DNA from: Pseudomonas vranovensis DSM 16006
GTDB lineage: Bacteria; Pseudomonadota; Gammaproteobacteria; Pseudomonadales; Pseudomonadaceae
Direction of reading: 5' to 3'
Length of the DNA stretch: 64,000 bases
NCBI RefSeq assembly: GCF_000425805.1
Contig: NZ_AUED01000002.1
Span: forward strand, 124,001 to 188,000
In this document: in pieces, positions 19,485 to 27,800 of the stretch
Position numbering within the stretch: the first letter of the stretch is position 1
Layout of the letters: every line of letters starts with the position of its first letter
Translations under genes and position numbers: made by a program
The notes under the pieces: model-generated
What the model was told of the DNA's origin: nothing
Seen by the model: only the letters and a program-made list of their open reading frames with translations
The model's database searches: none

Positions 19485-19557
19485 GCTCGTCTCCACGGCC
19501 GACTGCGGCCTGATGGCTGCGATTCTGATCAAGCTGCGACACGAACACTTTCCTATC

Positions 19558-19583
19558 CGCGACATCGGCGTGCTTATCGCGAC
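19558..19583. promoter_or_regulatory. Candidate GbdR operator in the gbcA-gbcB divergent promoter
   Basis: Two direct repeats of CGCGAC, at 19558-19563 and 19578-19583, 20 bases apart, i.e. two helical turns, as expected for an AraC-type dimer. GbdR is known to activate gbcA and gbcB in P. aeruginosa. Similar CGAC repeats about 21 bases apart lie upstream of caiX and choX in this window. Assignment to GbdR is inference. Confidence 0.45.
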
Positions 19584-19769
19584 CAGCCCCCTGCCGCAAG
19601 GGCTGGCGCGTCGGAAACGGATCTGATCATGTCGTCCATGGATATGGTTCAAGGCGGCTTCAATCGCACACTCCTTCGCAAATGAACCGCTGTATTTCAG
19701 CCTTGCGTCGCCATAACAACGATTAGCCACATTCACCGGCCACAAGCACTGGCCACGAGGACCTACACG

Positions 19770-21062
19770 ATGGACGTCACCGCAACTTTGAGTCTGGGCG
19801 ATCCACTGGAACCTGCGCGCAAGGCCACCGCCGAGATGCTGCAGAACCGCGAGCGGACCTTCTCGCTGCCGCAGCCGTTCTATTGCGACGAACGCCTGTT
19901 CCAGATCGACATGGAAGAGATCTTCCAGAAGGAATGGCTGATTGCCGGGATGACCTGTGAAATCCCGACCAAGGGCAACTTCCTCACCCTGCAGATCGGC
20001 AAGAACCCGATCCTGGTGGTGCGCGGTGCCGAAGGCCAGGTGCATGCTTTCCACAACGTCTGCCGTCACCGTGGTTCGCGCCTGTGTACCAGTGAAAAAG
20101 GCAAGGTGGCCAAGTTGGTCTGCCATTACCACCAATGGACCTACGAGCTCGACGGCCGCCTGCTGTTCGCCGGCACCGAAATGGGCGCCGACTTCGACAT
20201 GAAGCAGTACGGCCTCAAGCCTGTGCATGTGAAGACCGCCGGTGGCTACATTTTCATCAGCCTGGCCGAGAACCCACCGGCGATCGACGACTTCCTCGCC
20301 ACCCTGGCTCACTACATGGAGCCCTACGACATGGAGAACACCAAGGTGGCGGTGCAGACCACCTTGATGGAAAAGGCCAACTGGAAGCTGGTGCTGGAAA
20401 ACAACCGCGAGTGCTACCACTGCAGCGGTTCTCACCCGGAGCTGCTCAAGACCCTGCTGGAATGGGATGACGTCACCGACCCGCGGGCCGACCAGGCGTT
20501 CAAGGATCACGTCGCGGCCTCGGCTGCCGCCTGGGACGCCGAGAAGATCCCCTACGCCCACGCCAGCTTCGGCCTGCGCAACCGTATCGTGCGCATGCCG
20601 CTGCTCAAGGGCACCGTGTCCATGACCCTGGACGGCAAGCAGGGCTGCCAGAAGCTCATGGGCCGGATCAAGAACCCCGACCTGGGCTCGATGCGCATCC
20701 TTCACCTGCCGCACTCGTGGAACCACTGCATGGGCGATCACATCATTGTCTTCACCGTGTGGCCGATCAGCGCCCAGGAAACCATGGTCACCACCAAGTG
20801 GCTGGTGCACAAGGATGCGGTCGAGGGGGTGGACTACGACCCGGCGCGCATGCGCCAGGTGTGGGATGCAACCAACGACCAGGATCGTCGCCTGGCCGAG
20901 GAGAACCAGCGCGGGATCAACTCCACGGCGTATCAGCCAGGCCCGTACTCCAAGACCTACGAATTTGGTGTGGTGAACTTCGTGGACTGGTACAGCGAGC
21001 GGGTGCTGAGCAACCTGGGTGCCGCGCCTGCGCCTTACCTGAAAGGGGTGGCGGCGCAGTAA
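19770..21062 (+). CDS. gbcA: Glycine betaine demethylase, Rieske oxygenase subunit
   Basis: A 430-residue Rieske non-haem iron monooxygenase that converts glycine betaine to dimethylglycine and formaldehyde. The Rieske cluster ligands are Cys98-x-His100 (NVCRHRGSRLC) and Cys118-x2-His121 (VCHYHQWTYELDG). The mononuclear iron site includes His217 and His222 in NNRECYHCSGSHPELL. It works with GbcB, encoded divergently. Expected to be induced by GbdR with betaine or dimethylglycine. The gap after it to etfB is the longest in the window and carries an unusual repeat array. Confidence 0.96.
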   Translation: MDVTATLSLGDPLEPARKATAEMLQNRERTFSLPQPFYCDERLFQIDMEEIFQKEWLIAGMTCEIPTKGNFLTLQIGKNPILVVRGAEGQVHAFHNVCRHRGSRLCTSEKGKVAKLVCHYHQWTYELDGRLLFAGTEMGADFDMKQYGLKPVHVKTAGGYIFISLAENPPAIDDFLATLAHYMEPYDMENTKVAVQTTLMEKANWKLVLENNRECYHCSGSHPELLKTLLEWDDVTDPRADQAFKDHVAASAAAWDAEKIPYAHASFGLRNRIVRMPLLKGTVSMTLDGKQGCQKLMGRIKNPDLGSMRILHLPHSWNHCMGDHIIVFTVWPISAQETMVTTKWLVHKDAVEGVDYDPARMRQVWDATNDQDRRLAEENQRGINSTAYQPGPYSKTYEFGVVNFVDWYSERVLSNLGAAPAPYLKGVAAQ

Positions 21063-21074
21063 GCGGAGCAAGGC

Positions 21075-21230
21075 ATCGCCGGGTAGGAGCAACTGTCTTG
21101 AACCACGACCGCTACGCGGTCGATCGCAGGCATTCGCCAGCGGCTACACGGACAATCTGTAGCCGCTGCCGAGGAACGAGGCTGCGATCGACTGTGCAGC
21201 AGTCACCAAGTGGGACTTGCCCGGCGATCG
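21075..21230. repeat. Composite nested REP downstream of gbcA
   Basis: The outer arms are REP-like (ATCGCCGGGTAGGAGC and GTGGGACTTGCCCGGCGATC). Nested within is a second inverted pair of another type (CGATCGCAGG...CCAGCGGCTACA and TGTAGCCGCTGCCGAGG...CTGCGATCG). The inner type recurs at 28.4 kb. One repeat seems to have been inserted into the other. Confidence 0.75.
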
Positions 21231-21382
21231 CTGTACAAATACTGACCAGCCCCCGCAATCCCCCGCCCCCGCTGGCTCGCCCCACACAGCAAACACTTTA
21301 TCCACAGGACAACCCACAGCAATTGTGGGAAACCTGGCTGCTCGCCTGTGGAAAACAGCATATTGATGAAATCAGGCCAATT

Positions 21383-21477
21383 GGACGTTTTTTGACCAAT
21401 ACTCTGTAAGCCTTTGAATACGTGGCTCACAGGGGAAGGCAAACACCTTATCCACAAAGCGGCCAACAGACTTTGTG
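21383..21477 (+). repeat. DnaA-box cassette, copy A (about 95 bp)
   Basis: Begins GGACGTTTTTTGACCAA, contains TTATCCACA at 21448 and ends in TTTGTG. It matches copy B, 192 bases downstream, at roughly 70% of positions without gaps. Its right half (from CAAACACC at 21440) also matches 21290-21327, which has its own perfect box at 21298, so the box-bearing half exists three times. Confidence 0.7.
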
Positions 21478-21519
21478 TGCAAAAGAACCTAGCTTGGAAA
21501 GGTATTGTGGATAACGCCG

Positions 21520-21543
21520 AAAGCCGTGTAATTACACGGCTTT
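21520..21543. terminator. Perfect 24-bp palindrome, bidirectional terminator between gbcA and etfB
   Basis: Arms AAAGCCGTGTAA and TTACACGGCTTT with no mismatch and no spacer. The transcripts of gbcA and etfB converge here, and A/T tails on each side suit termination in both directions, although the T-run is only three bases. Confidence 0.6.
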
Positions 21544-21574
21544 AGCGTTATGGAAGGGGGGAAAACAGCAATAT

Positions 21575-21669
21575 GGACGTTTTTTGATCAACTCTCTGCA
21601 CGCCTTGATCCACGCGGCTTGCAGTCATGGGCGAACATATTATCCACAGATCCGCCAACAAGGATTGTG
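21575..21669 (+). repeat. DnaA-box cassette, copy B (about 95 bp)
   Basis: Begins GGACGTTTTTTGATCAA, contains TTATCCACA at 21640 and ends in ATTGTG, continuing into the near-consensus inverted box TGTGGGTAA. It is the closer copy to etfB, whose stop codon follows at 21681. Confidence 0.7.
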
Positions 21670-21680
21670 GGTAACGCTCC

Positions 21681-22451
21681 TCAGCGCAGCACGCCTTCCT
21701 CCACCAGCAATTTGAGAATGGCCTCGGCACCCGCTTCAGGAGTGACCTCCTTGAGTACCTGGCCACCTCCGCCACTGGCCTTCGCCGTCGCGGCTTTCAT
21801 GCGGTCGGCACCGCTCTTGGCCTTGATCACTTTCAAGCGCTTGGGCCGTGGCTTGGCCGGTTGCAGCTCGGCACCTGTGAACAACTCGTCTTCGACGATT
21901 GCCACTTGCCGGGCCGCCAGCACCCCGCGTCGCGCCGGGCCAAAGGCGCTCTGGCGCGGCTTGGGTGCGGCGTTATCCACAGTGGCGAGCAGCGGCAGGC
22001 GCACCTTGAGCCGGCGCCGCTGACCCCGTGGCAAGGCTTGCAGCACCTCGGCCACGCCGTTGTGGATAGATTCGACTTCTGCCAAGCCCACCACCAACGG
22101 CCAGCCCAGGCGCTCGGCCAACAGGAACGGGAGCATGCCCGAGCCTTCGCCGGTTTCGGCCTGGCTGCCGGTCAGCACCAACTGGGCCCCCGCCTCACGC
22201 AGATAATCCTCCAGCACACCCAGGGCGTCGGCACCCGCTGGCTGCTCAAGTACATCGACCTGCGCCAGGCCCATGCCCAGGTAGGCACGCAGGGCCGGCT
22301 CCTGCGGGTCACCGGCATGCAGCACCTGCAAGTTATCCCCAGCCAGTTGCAGGCCCAGCTCAACCGCCCGGGCGTCCTGTTCGGCACGCCGGGTACGACC
22401 CGAGCTGGGGTGGGCACCGATGGAAACCAGACTGACGACCTTGGTACTCAT
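21681..22451 (-). CDS. etfB: Electron transfer flavoprotein beta-subunit-like protein of the dimethylglycine operon
   Basis: A 256-residue EtfB homologue (adenine nucleotide alpha hydrolase-like fold; ARAVELGLQLAGDNLQVLHAGDPQ...LVLTGSQAETGEGSGMLPFLLAERLG). With EtfA it carries electrons from DgcAB toward the quinone pool. It is more divergent than the housekeeping EtfB and has a Lys/Arg/Pro-rich loop near residues 190-225. It is the last gene of the dgc operon, 15 bases after etfA. A perfect DnaA box (21973-21981) lies in its coding sequence. Confidence 0.88.
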   Translation of the reverse strand: MSTKVVSLVSIGAHPSSGRTRRAEQDARAVELGLQLAGDNLQVLHAGDPQEPALRAYLGMGLAQVDVLEQPAGADALGVLEDYLREAGAQLVLTGSQAETGEGSGMLPFLLAERLGWPLVVGLAEVESIHNGVAEVLQALPRGQRRRLKVRLPLLATVDNAAPKPRQSAFGPARRGVLAARQVAIVEDELFTGAELQPAKPRPKRLKVIKAKSGADRMKAATAKASGGGGQVLKEVTPEAGAEAILKLLVEEGVLR

Positions 22452-22466
22452 AGTTATCCCCTGCCC

Positions 22467-23690
22467 TTATGCCGCATCGCGCTTGGCGCCGTTGCGGTAG
22501 TTTTCCACAGCCTGGATCAGCGCCTGCAGAATTGCCGCGCTGTCGCCGATCACCGATAGGTCGGCGCGTTTGATCATGTCGCAGCCCGGGTCCATGTTGA
22601 TCGCCACCACCTTGTCGCAGGCGCCGATGCCCTGCAGGTGCTGGATGGCCCCGGAGATACCCACAGCCACATAGACCCGCGCCGTGACCCAGGTACCGGT
22701 GGCCCCCACCTGGCGGTTACGCGGCATGAAGCCATCGTCCACCGCCACTCGCGAGGCGCCCTCGGTGGCTCCCAGGGCAATAGTTGCGCGGTGAAACACG
22801 TCCCAGTCCTTGACCCCGTTGCCGCCCGAGACAATGAACTCGGCTTCGGCCATGGCAATGGCTGCCGGGTCCACGGCCACCGGGCCGAGGTCTTCGATGC
22901 GTGGCAAGCTGCGCGCCATGCTTGTGGATAACTGTTCGGGCAGGGCTTCGTGACGGGTTTCGCTGACCGACTCGGCGCACTCGGCGGAGGCCAGGATCAA
23001 GCGTGGCAAGCCACGGTTCAGGTCCTGCTGGCCTGCACCGGCGCGGCCGCTGCACTGCCCGTCCTTGACCTGCCATACCCGGGTCGCCGGGCGCTCGCCC
23101 AGGGCAGCGGCAAAGCGCCGGCCCAGCTCACCGCCACCGGTGCGGCTGTCGGGCAGTAGCCAGTGGCGCGGATTGAATTGGTTATCCACAGCGCGCAGGC
23201 CCTGCACCCGTTGCTCAGGTGCATAACCCTCGAACTCGTCGCCTTCGATGACCAGCAGGCGGTCGACACCGGCTGTGGAAAAGTTGTTTTCCTTGTGCTC
23301 GCCGAACACCACCGCCAGCACCGCACCGTCGCTGCCGGCCAGGCTGTGGGCAAGGCCGAGCAGGTCACGGTCGTGGCTGCCCAGACGGCCTCCGACCATG
23401 TCCGGTACAACGGCGATGTAGAACGCCGGTGCCGGCACCTGGTGCAGCGGCAGCTCCACCGCCGCTGCCGCCGTACGCTTGGTGCTGGTGCCCTGCTGGG
23501 CACCACTGCGGTCGATGCGCTTGATGCCATTGGGGCCGATGAAACCGATCCCGTGGGGGTTCTTGCGCACAATGCCGTTGGGGCCCATCCAGCTGTGCTG
23601 CTGGGTTTGCTGCATGGCCGCGTGCAGCGGATGCAGACGGTTGCGGGCGATCCATTCGGCGCGCGGGTCACGGCGAATAATGTCGCTCAT
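22467..23690 (-). CDS. etfA: Electron transfer flavoprotein alpha-subunit-like protein of the dimethylglycine operon
   Basis: A 407-residue EtfA homologue, about 90 residues longer than housekeeping EtfA. The C-terminal FAD-binding domain is intact (SRVAVDDGFMPRNRQVG...VAVGISGAIQHLQGI...VVAINMDPGCDM). The extra N terminus has a GPNGI motif twice (about residues 36-57). The ATG at 23690 overlaps the dgcB stop (TGATG), so it is translationally coupled. A TTG three bases earlier is possible but less likely. It pairs with the following etfB. Two perfect DnaA boxes (22923, 23182) fall in this gene. Confidence 0.9.
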   Translation of the reverse strand: MSDIIRRDPRAEWIARNRLHPLHAAMQQTQQHSWMGPNGIVRKNPHGIGFIGPNGIKRIDRSGAQQGTSTKRTAAAAVELPLHQVPAPAFYIAVVPDMVGGRLGSHDRDLLGLAHSLAGSDGAVLAVVFGEHKENNFSTAGVDRLLVIEGDEFEGYAPEQRVQGLRAVDNQFNPRHWLLPDSRTGGGELGRRFAAALGERPATRVWQVKDGQCSGRAGAGQQDLNRGLPRLILASAECAESVSETRHEALPEQLSTSMARSLPRIEDLGPVAVDPAAIAMAEAEFIVSGGNGVKDWDVFHRATIALGATEGASRVAVDDGFMPRNRQVGATGTWVTARVYVAVGISGAIQHLQGIGACDKVVAINMDPGCDMIKRADLSVIGDSAAILQALIQAVENYRNGAKRDAA

Positions 23691-25639
23691 CAATGCACCT
23701 CCGCAGGTTCGCGCTTGGCGGGCGCCGGTTTGTTCGCCGGCGCTTGTTCTTCGAGCAGGGCATCAGCCACCAGCTCAGCCAGGTCCTTGATCAGTGGACG
23801 TGGTTCGACCACCCCTTCAAGCATTGCCGTGCATTGTGGACAACCCACGGCCACCAGTTCGGCACCTGTCTCGCGGATGTCCTCCATGCGCATGTCGGGA
23901 ATCCGTTGCTTGCCGGGAATATCGGTGATTGGCGCACCGCCGCCGCCACCGCAGCAACGGGAACGGAAGCCCGAACGCTGCATCTCCTTGATCTCGATAC
24001 CCAGGGCGCGCAGCACCTCGCGGGGCGACTCGTACTCGCCGTTGTAGCGGCCCAGGTAGCACGGGTCGTGATAGGTCACGGTACCGCCTTTGTGCTGGCC
24101 AAGGTTCAAGGCGCCAGCACCGATCAGCTCGGCAATGTAAGTGCTGTGGTGCTGCACCTGGTACTCGCCGCCAAAGGCACCGTACTCGTTCTTGAGCACA
24201 TGGAAACTGTGCGGGTCGCAGGTGACGATGCGCTTGAAGCTGTACTTGCCCAGGGTCTGGATATTGCGCTTGGCCAGTTGCTGGAAGGTCGCTTCGTCGC
24301 CCAGCCGCCGCGCCACGTCGCCACTGTCGCGTTCCTCGAGGCCCAGCACGGCAAAATCCACCTGTGCTGCCTTGAGCACCTTGACGAAGGCGCGCAGGGT
24401 ACGCTGGTTGCGCATGTCGAAGGCGCCATCGCCTACCCAGAACAGCACGTCGGTGGTCTTGGTGTCGCCAAGCAGCTTGAGGCTCAGGTCCGCCGCCCAG
24501 TTCATCCGTCCACCCGGGGCAAAGCCGCCGGGGTTGTCGGTGGCGATGAGGTTGTCGAGCACCTCGGCGCCCTTGTTCGGGGTGGCGCCTTTTTCCAGGG
24601 TCAGGTGACGGCGCATGTCGACGATGGCATCGACGTGCTCGATCATCATCGGGCACTCCTCCACACACGCACGGCAGGTGGTGCACGACCACAGGGTTTC
24701 AGCGTCCACCAGGCCATTGACGATCGGCTGGTGCGGGTTGCCGCCATGTTCACCAATCGGCTTGCCTGGGTACGGGCTGCCGGCAAATTTGGCGTCGGTG
24801 CCGCCGGCCAGGCCGACGACCATGTCCTGGATGAGCTTTTTCGGGTTCAGCGGCTGCCCGGCGGCAAAGGCCGGGCATGCCGCCTCGCACTTGCCACACT
24901 GTACGCAGGCGTCGAAACCGAGCAGCTGGTTCCAGGTGAAGTCCTTGGGTTTTTCCACACCCAGCAGCGCCTGTGGATCTTCCAGGTCGATGGGCTTGAG
25001 CCCGGTGGAGCGACCACCGCCAAACCGCTCGGCGCGCCGGTGCCAGGCCAGGTGCAGGGCACCGGCGAAGGCGTGCTTCATCGGCCCGCCCCAGGTCATG
25101 CCGAAGAACAGCTCGGACACGCCCCAGAGCACACCAAGACCCAGCAGGGCAACCAGCACCCAGCCGCCGAAGCCATCCGGGAGGATGCCGGCCACCGGCA
25201 AGGTGGCGATGAAGAAACTGGCGGCGAACACCAGCAAGCTCTTGGGCAGGCGCATCCACGGTCCCTTGGACAGGCGCGAAGGCGGGTCGAGGCGGCGCTT
25301 GTAGACGAACAGCGCCCCGGCAAACATCAGCACCGTGGCAAACAGCAGGGCGTAGCCGAGGATCTTGTTGTGCAGGCCAAAGCCATGCACCAGGATCGCC
25401 AGGACCGCTGCCAGGACAAAACCGCCGGCAGTGGCAACGTGGGTATTGGCCATGTACTTGTCGCGGGCGACCACGTGGTGCAGGTCGACCATGTAGCGCC
25501 GGGGCATGGCCAGCAGCCCGCCCAGCAGATCGACCTTCGAGGGCCGGCCTTGGCGCCACATCCGCACGCGCCGCAAGGCGCCGAGGACGGCGAGGCCCAG
25601 GGCGGCGAACAGCAAAATGGGGATCACAGTGTTCAACAT
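23690..25639 (-). CDS. dgcB: Dimethylglycine demethylase subunit DgcB, membrane iron-sulfur protein
   Basis: A 649-residue protein. The N-terminal part has several membrane segments (about 5-22, 70-85, 95-113, 135-152, 158-180). Two 4Fe-4S motifs follow: Cys245-248-251-255 (CVQCGKCEAACP) and Cys319-322-325-329 (CTTCRACVEECP). Then come the two cysteine-rich CCG domains of heterodisulfide-reductase type (VTYHDPCYLGRYN...RSRCCGGGGGAP). It partners DgcA and passes electrons to the dedicated ETF or the quinone pool. A REP pair separates it from dgcA upstream. The ATG at 25639 starts a membrane helix. The upstream extension reads through the REP. Confidence 0.93.
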   Translation of the reverse strand: MLNTVIPILLFAALGLAVLGALRRVRMWRQGRPSKVDLLGGLLAMPRRYMVDLHHVVARDKYMANTHVATAGGFVLAAVLAILVHGFGLHNKILGYALLFATVLMFAGALFVYKRRLDPPSRLSKGPWMRLPKSLLVFAASFFIATLPVAGILPDGFGGWVLVALLGLGVLWGVSELFFGMTWGGPMKHAFAGALHLAWHRRAERFGGGRSTGLKPIDLEDPQALLGVEKPKDFTWNQLLGFDACVQCGKCEAACPAFAAGQPLNPKKLIQDMVVGLAGGTDAKFAGSPYPGKPIGEHGGNPHQPIVNGLVDAETLWSCTTCRACVEECPMMIEHVDAIVDMRRHLTLEKGATPNKGAEVLDNLIATDNPGGFAPGGRMNWAADLSLKLLGDTKTTDVLFWVGDGAFDMRNQRTLRAFVKVLKAAQVDFAVLGLEERDSGDVARRLGDEATFQQLAKRNIQTLGKYSFKRIVTCDPHSFHVLKNEYGAFGGEYQVQHHSTYIAELIGAGALNLGQHKGGTVTYHDPCYLGRYNGEYESPREVLRALGIEIKEMQRSGFRSRCCGGGGGAPITDIPGKQRIPDMRMEDIRETGAELVAVGCPQCTAMLEGVVEPRPLIKDLAELVADALLEEQAPANKPAPAKREPAEVH

Positions 25640-25652
25640 GGGAAGCTCCCAG

Positions 25653-25722
25653 CAGGAGCGGGCTTGCCCCGCGATAGCGATCCAGCAGCCACATCGCATC
25701 GCGGGGCAGGCCCGCTCCTACA
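25653..25722. repeat. REP pair between dgcA and dgcB
   Basis: Canonical inverted REP pair (CAGGAGCGGGCTTGCCCCGCGAT / ATCGCGGGGCAGGCCCGCTCCTAC) within the dgc operon, abutting the dgcA stop. It separates the genes for two partner subunits. Confidence 0.9.
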
Positions 25723-25724
25723 GA

Positions 25725-27785
25725 TCAGAAGTCTTTGCAGAGGCGCAAGGCGTCGTAGATGGCGGCATGGGTGTTGCGCTGCGCCACGCAGTCGCCGATG
25801 CGGTACAGCAGGTAGCCTTCGCCCGGCTGGCTGAGGATCGGCTGCGGCTGGATCGCAAAGAGTGCCTCGACGTCGATCTGGCCCTTGTTGCGCGAACCTT
25901 CCTTGAGCCCGTAGTAGAGCGCTTCGTCCGGGCGCACGCCGTTCTCGATCACCACCTGGTCGACCACCCGCTCCTCTTTGGCGCCGGTGTATTCGTTCTC
26001 CAGCACCGCTACCAGCTTGTCGCCCTCGCGGTAGACCTTTTCCAGCATCAGGTCGCCGGTCATGATGACTTCCTTGGGGTACATGCTGCGGTAGTAGGTG
26101 GGGAATGATGTACCGCCAATGGCCACGCCCGGCTTGATGTCGTCGGTGACGATCTCGACCTGGCTGCCCTTGTCGGCGAGGTAGTCGGCCACCGACATGC
26201 CGGTGAACTCGCAGATGGTGTCGTACACCAGCACGTTCTTGCCTGGCGCCACCTTGCCGTCGAGCACGTCCCAGCTACTGACCACCAGGCCTTCGGCCGC
26301 GCCCCAGTGTTCGTTCTGCTCCAGGAACGGATGCCCGCCCACGGCCAGCACGATCACGTCCGGGCGCAGGTCCTGGAGGGTGTCGATATCGGCCGCGGTG
26401 CCCAGGCGCAGGTCGACCTTCAGGCGCGCCAGCTCCAGCTGGTACCAGCGGGTAATACCGGCGATCTGGTCACGTTGCGGGGCCTTGGCAGCGATGGTGA
26501 TCTGCCCGCCGATGGCGTCCTTCTTCTCGAACAAGGTCACGTCATGGCCACGCTCGGCCGCGACGCGCGCCGCCTCCATCCCCGCTGGCCCCGCGCCAAC
26601 CACCACCACCTTGCGCTTGGGCCCGGTGGATTTTTCGATGATGTGCGGCACACCCATGTATTCGCGAGAGGTGGCGGCGTTCTGGATGCACAGCACATCG
26701 AGGCCCTGGTACTGACGGTCGATGCAGTAGTTGGCACCGACGCACTGCTTGATCTGGTCGATCTGGCCCATCTTGATCTTGGCGATCAGGTGCGGGTCGG
26801 CGATGTGCGCACGGGTCATGCCGACCATGTCCACGTAGCCGCCCTCAAGGATGCGGGTAGCCTGGTTCGGGTCCTTGATGTTCTGCGCGTGCAGCACTGG
26901 CACCTTGACCACTTCCTTGATGCCGGCAGCCAGGTGCAGGAACGGCTCCGGTGGATAACTCATGTTGGGGATAACGTTGGCCAGGGTGTTGTGGGTGTCG
27001 CACCCCGAGCCGATCACGCCGAAGAAATCGAGCATGCCGGTGGCGTCGTAGTACTTGGCGATTTCCTTCATGTCCTCGTGGCTCAGGCCATCGGGGTGGA
27101 ATTCGTCACCACAGATACGCATGCCCACGCAGAAATCCGGACCCACTTCGGCGCGTACGGCCTTGAGCACTTCCAGGCCGAATTTCATGCGCCCTTCAAA
27201 GCTGCCGCCCCATTCGTCGGTGCGTTTGTTGACCCGCGGGCTCCAGAACTGGTCGATCATGTGCTGGTGCACGGCCGACAGCTCGACGCCGTCCAGGCCG
27301 CCCTCCTTGGCCCGGCGCGCCGCTTGCGCGTAGTTGCCGATCACGCGCCAGATTTCCTCCGGCTCGATGGTCTTGCAGGTGGCGCGGTGCACCGGTTCGC
27401 GGATGCCCGAGGGCGACATCAGGGTTGGCCAGTTGAAGCCGTCCCAGCGCGAGCGACGGCCCATGTGGGTAATCTGGATCATGATCTTGGCGCCATGCTT
27501 GTGCATGGCGTCGGCCAGGTTCTGAAAGTGCGGAATGATACGGTCGGTGGACAGGTTCACCGAGGCCCACCACTCCTGCGGGCTGTCGATGGCCACCACC
27601 GAGGAGCCCCCGCAGATGGCAAGGCCGATACCGCCCTTGGCTTTCTCTTCGTAGTACTTCACATAGCGGGCGGTGGTCATGCCGCCATCGGTGGCGTAGA
27701 CCTCGGCGTGCGCAGTGCTCAGTACCCGGTTGCGGATGGTCAGTTTGCCGATCTGGATCGGCTGGAACATTGCTTCGAAAGCCAT
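25725..27785 (-). CDS. dgcA: Dimethylglycine demethylase subunit DgcA
   Basis: A 686-residue fusion flavoprotein of the trimethylamine dehydrogenase/2,4-dienoyl-CoA reductase type. It has an N-terminal old-yellow-enzyme FMN barrel (1-340), a Fe-S segment and a C-terminal FAD/NAD-type domain (VVVVGAGPAGMEAARVAAERG, about 385-405). It oxidises dimethylglycine to sarcosine and formaldehyde. The Fe-S motif reads Cys348-Val-Gly-Ala351-Asn-Tyr-Cys354...Cys366. In trimethylamine dehydrogenase position 351 is a fourth cysteine, so one usual ligand is absent. It follows the DUF5943 gene by 15 bases. Confidence 0.94.
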   Translation of the reverse strand: MAFEAMFQPIQIGKLTIRNRVLSTAHAEVYATDGGMTTARYVKYYEEKAKGGIGLAICGGSSVVAIDSPQEWWASVNLSTDRIIPHFQNLADAMHKHGAKIMIQITHMGRRSRWDGFNWPTLMSPSGIREPVHRATCKTIEPEEIWRVIGNYAQAARRAKEGGLDGVELSAVHQHMIDQFWSPRVNKRTDEWGGSFEGRMKFGLEVLKAVRAEVGPDFCVGMRICGDEFHPDGLSHEDMKEIAKYYDATGMLDFFGVIGSGCDTHNTLANVIPNMSYPPEPFLHLAAGIKEVVKVPVLHAQNIKDPNQATRILEGGYVDMVGMTRAHIADPHLIAKIKMGQIDQIKQCVGANYCIDRQYQGLDVLCIQNAATSREYMGVPHIIEKSTGPKRKVVVVGAGPAGMEAARVAAERGHDVTLFEKKDAIGGQITIAAKAPQRDQIAGITRWYQLELARLKVDLRLGTAADIDTLQDLRPDVIVLAVGGHPFLEQNEHWGAAEGLVVSSWDVLDGKVAPGKNVLVYDTICEFTGMSVADYLADKGSQVEIVTDDIKPGVAIGGTSFPTYYRSMYPKEVIMTGDLMLEKVYREGDKLVAVLENEYTGAKEERVVDQVVIENGVRPDEALYYGLKEGSRNKGQIDVEALFAIQPQPILSQPGEGYLLYRIGDCVAQRNTHAAIYDALRLCKDF

Positions 27786-27800
27786 GGCGGAATCCTCGAC

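Larger units (their letters stand above)
21298..21674. other. Cluster of DnaA boxes in the gbcA-etfB gap
   Basis: Perfect consensus DnaA boxes TTATCCACA lie at 21298-21306, 21448-21456 and 21640-21648 (top strand) and 21506-21514 (bottom strand, TGTGGATAA). A one-mismatch box TGTGGGTAA lies at 21666-21674. The boxes sit inside repeated cassettes. Three more perfect boxes follow inside etfB and etfA (21973, 22923, 23182). No AT-rich unwinding element typical of an origin is evident and dnaA is not in the window, so a titration or reactivation site is a better fit than an origin. Function is inference. Confidence 0.6.

Noticed and set aside
18387..21092. A 901-codon frame that would join gbcB to the complement of gbcA
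   Set aside because: Only the last 365 codons match the reductase; the rest is antisense to gbcA. The ATG at 19484 gives the family length.
21063..21680. A plasmid- or chromosome-type replication origin
   Set aside because: DnaA boxes are present but there is no clear AT-rich unwinding region with repeated 13-mers, and no rep, dnaA or par gene nearby.
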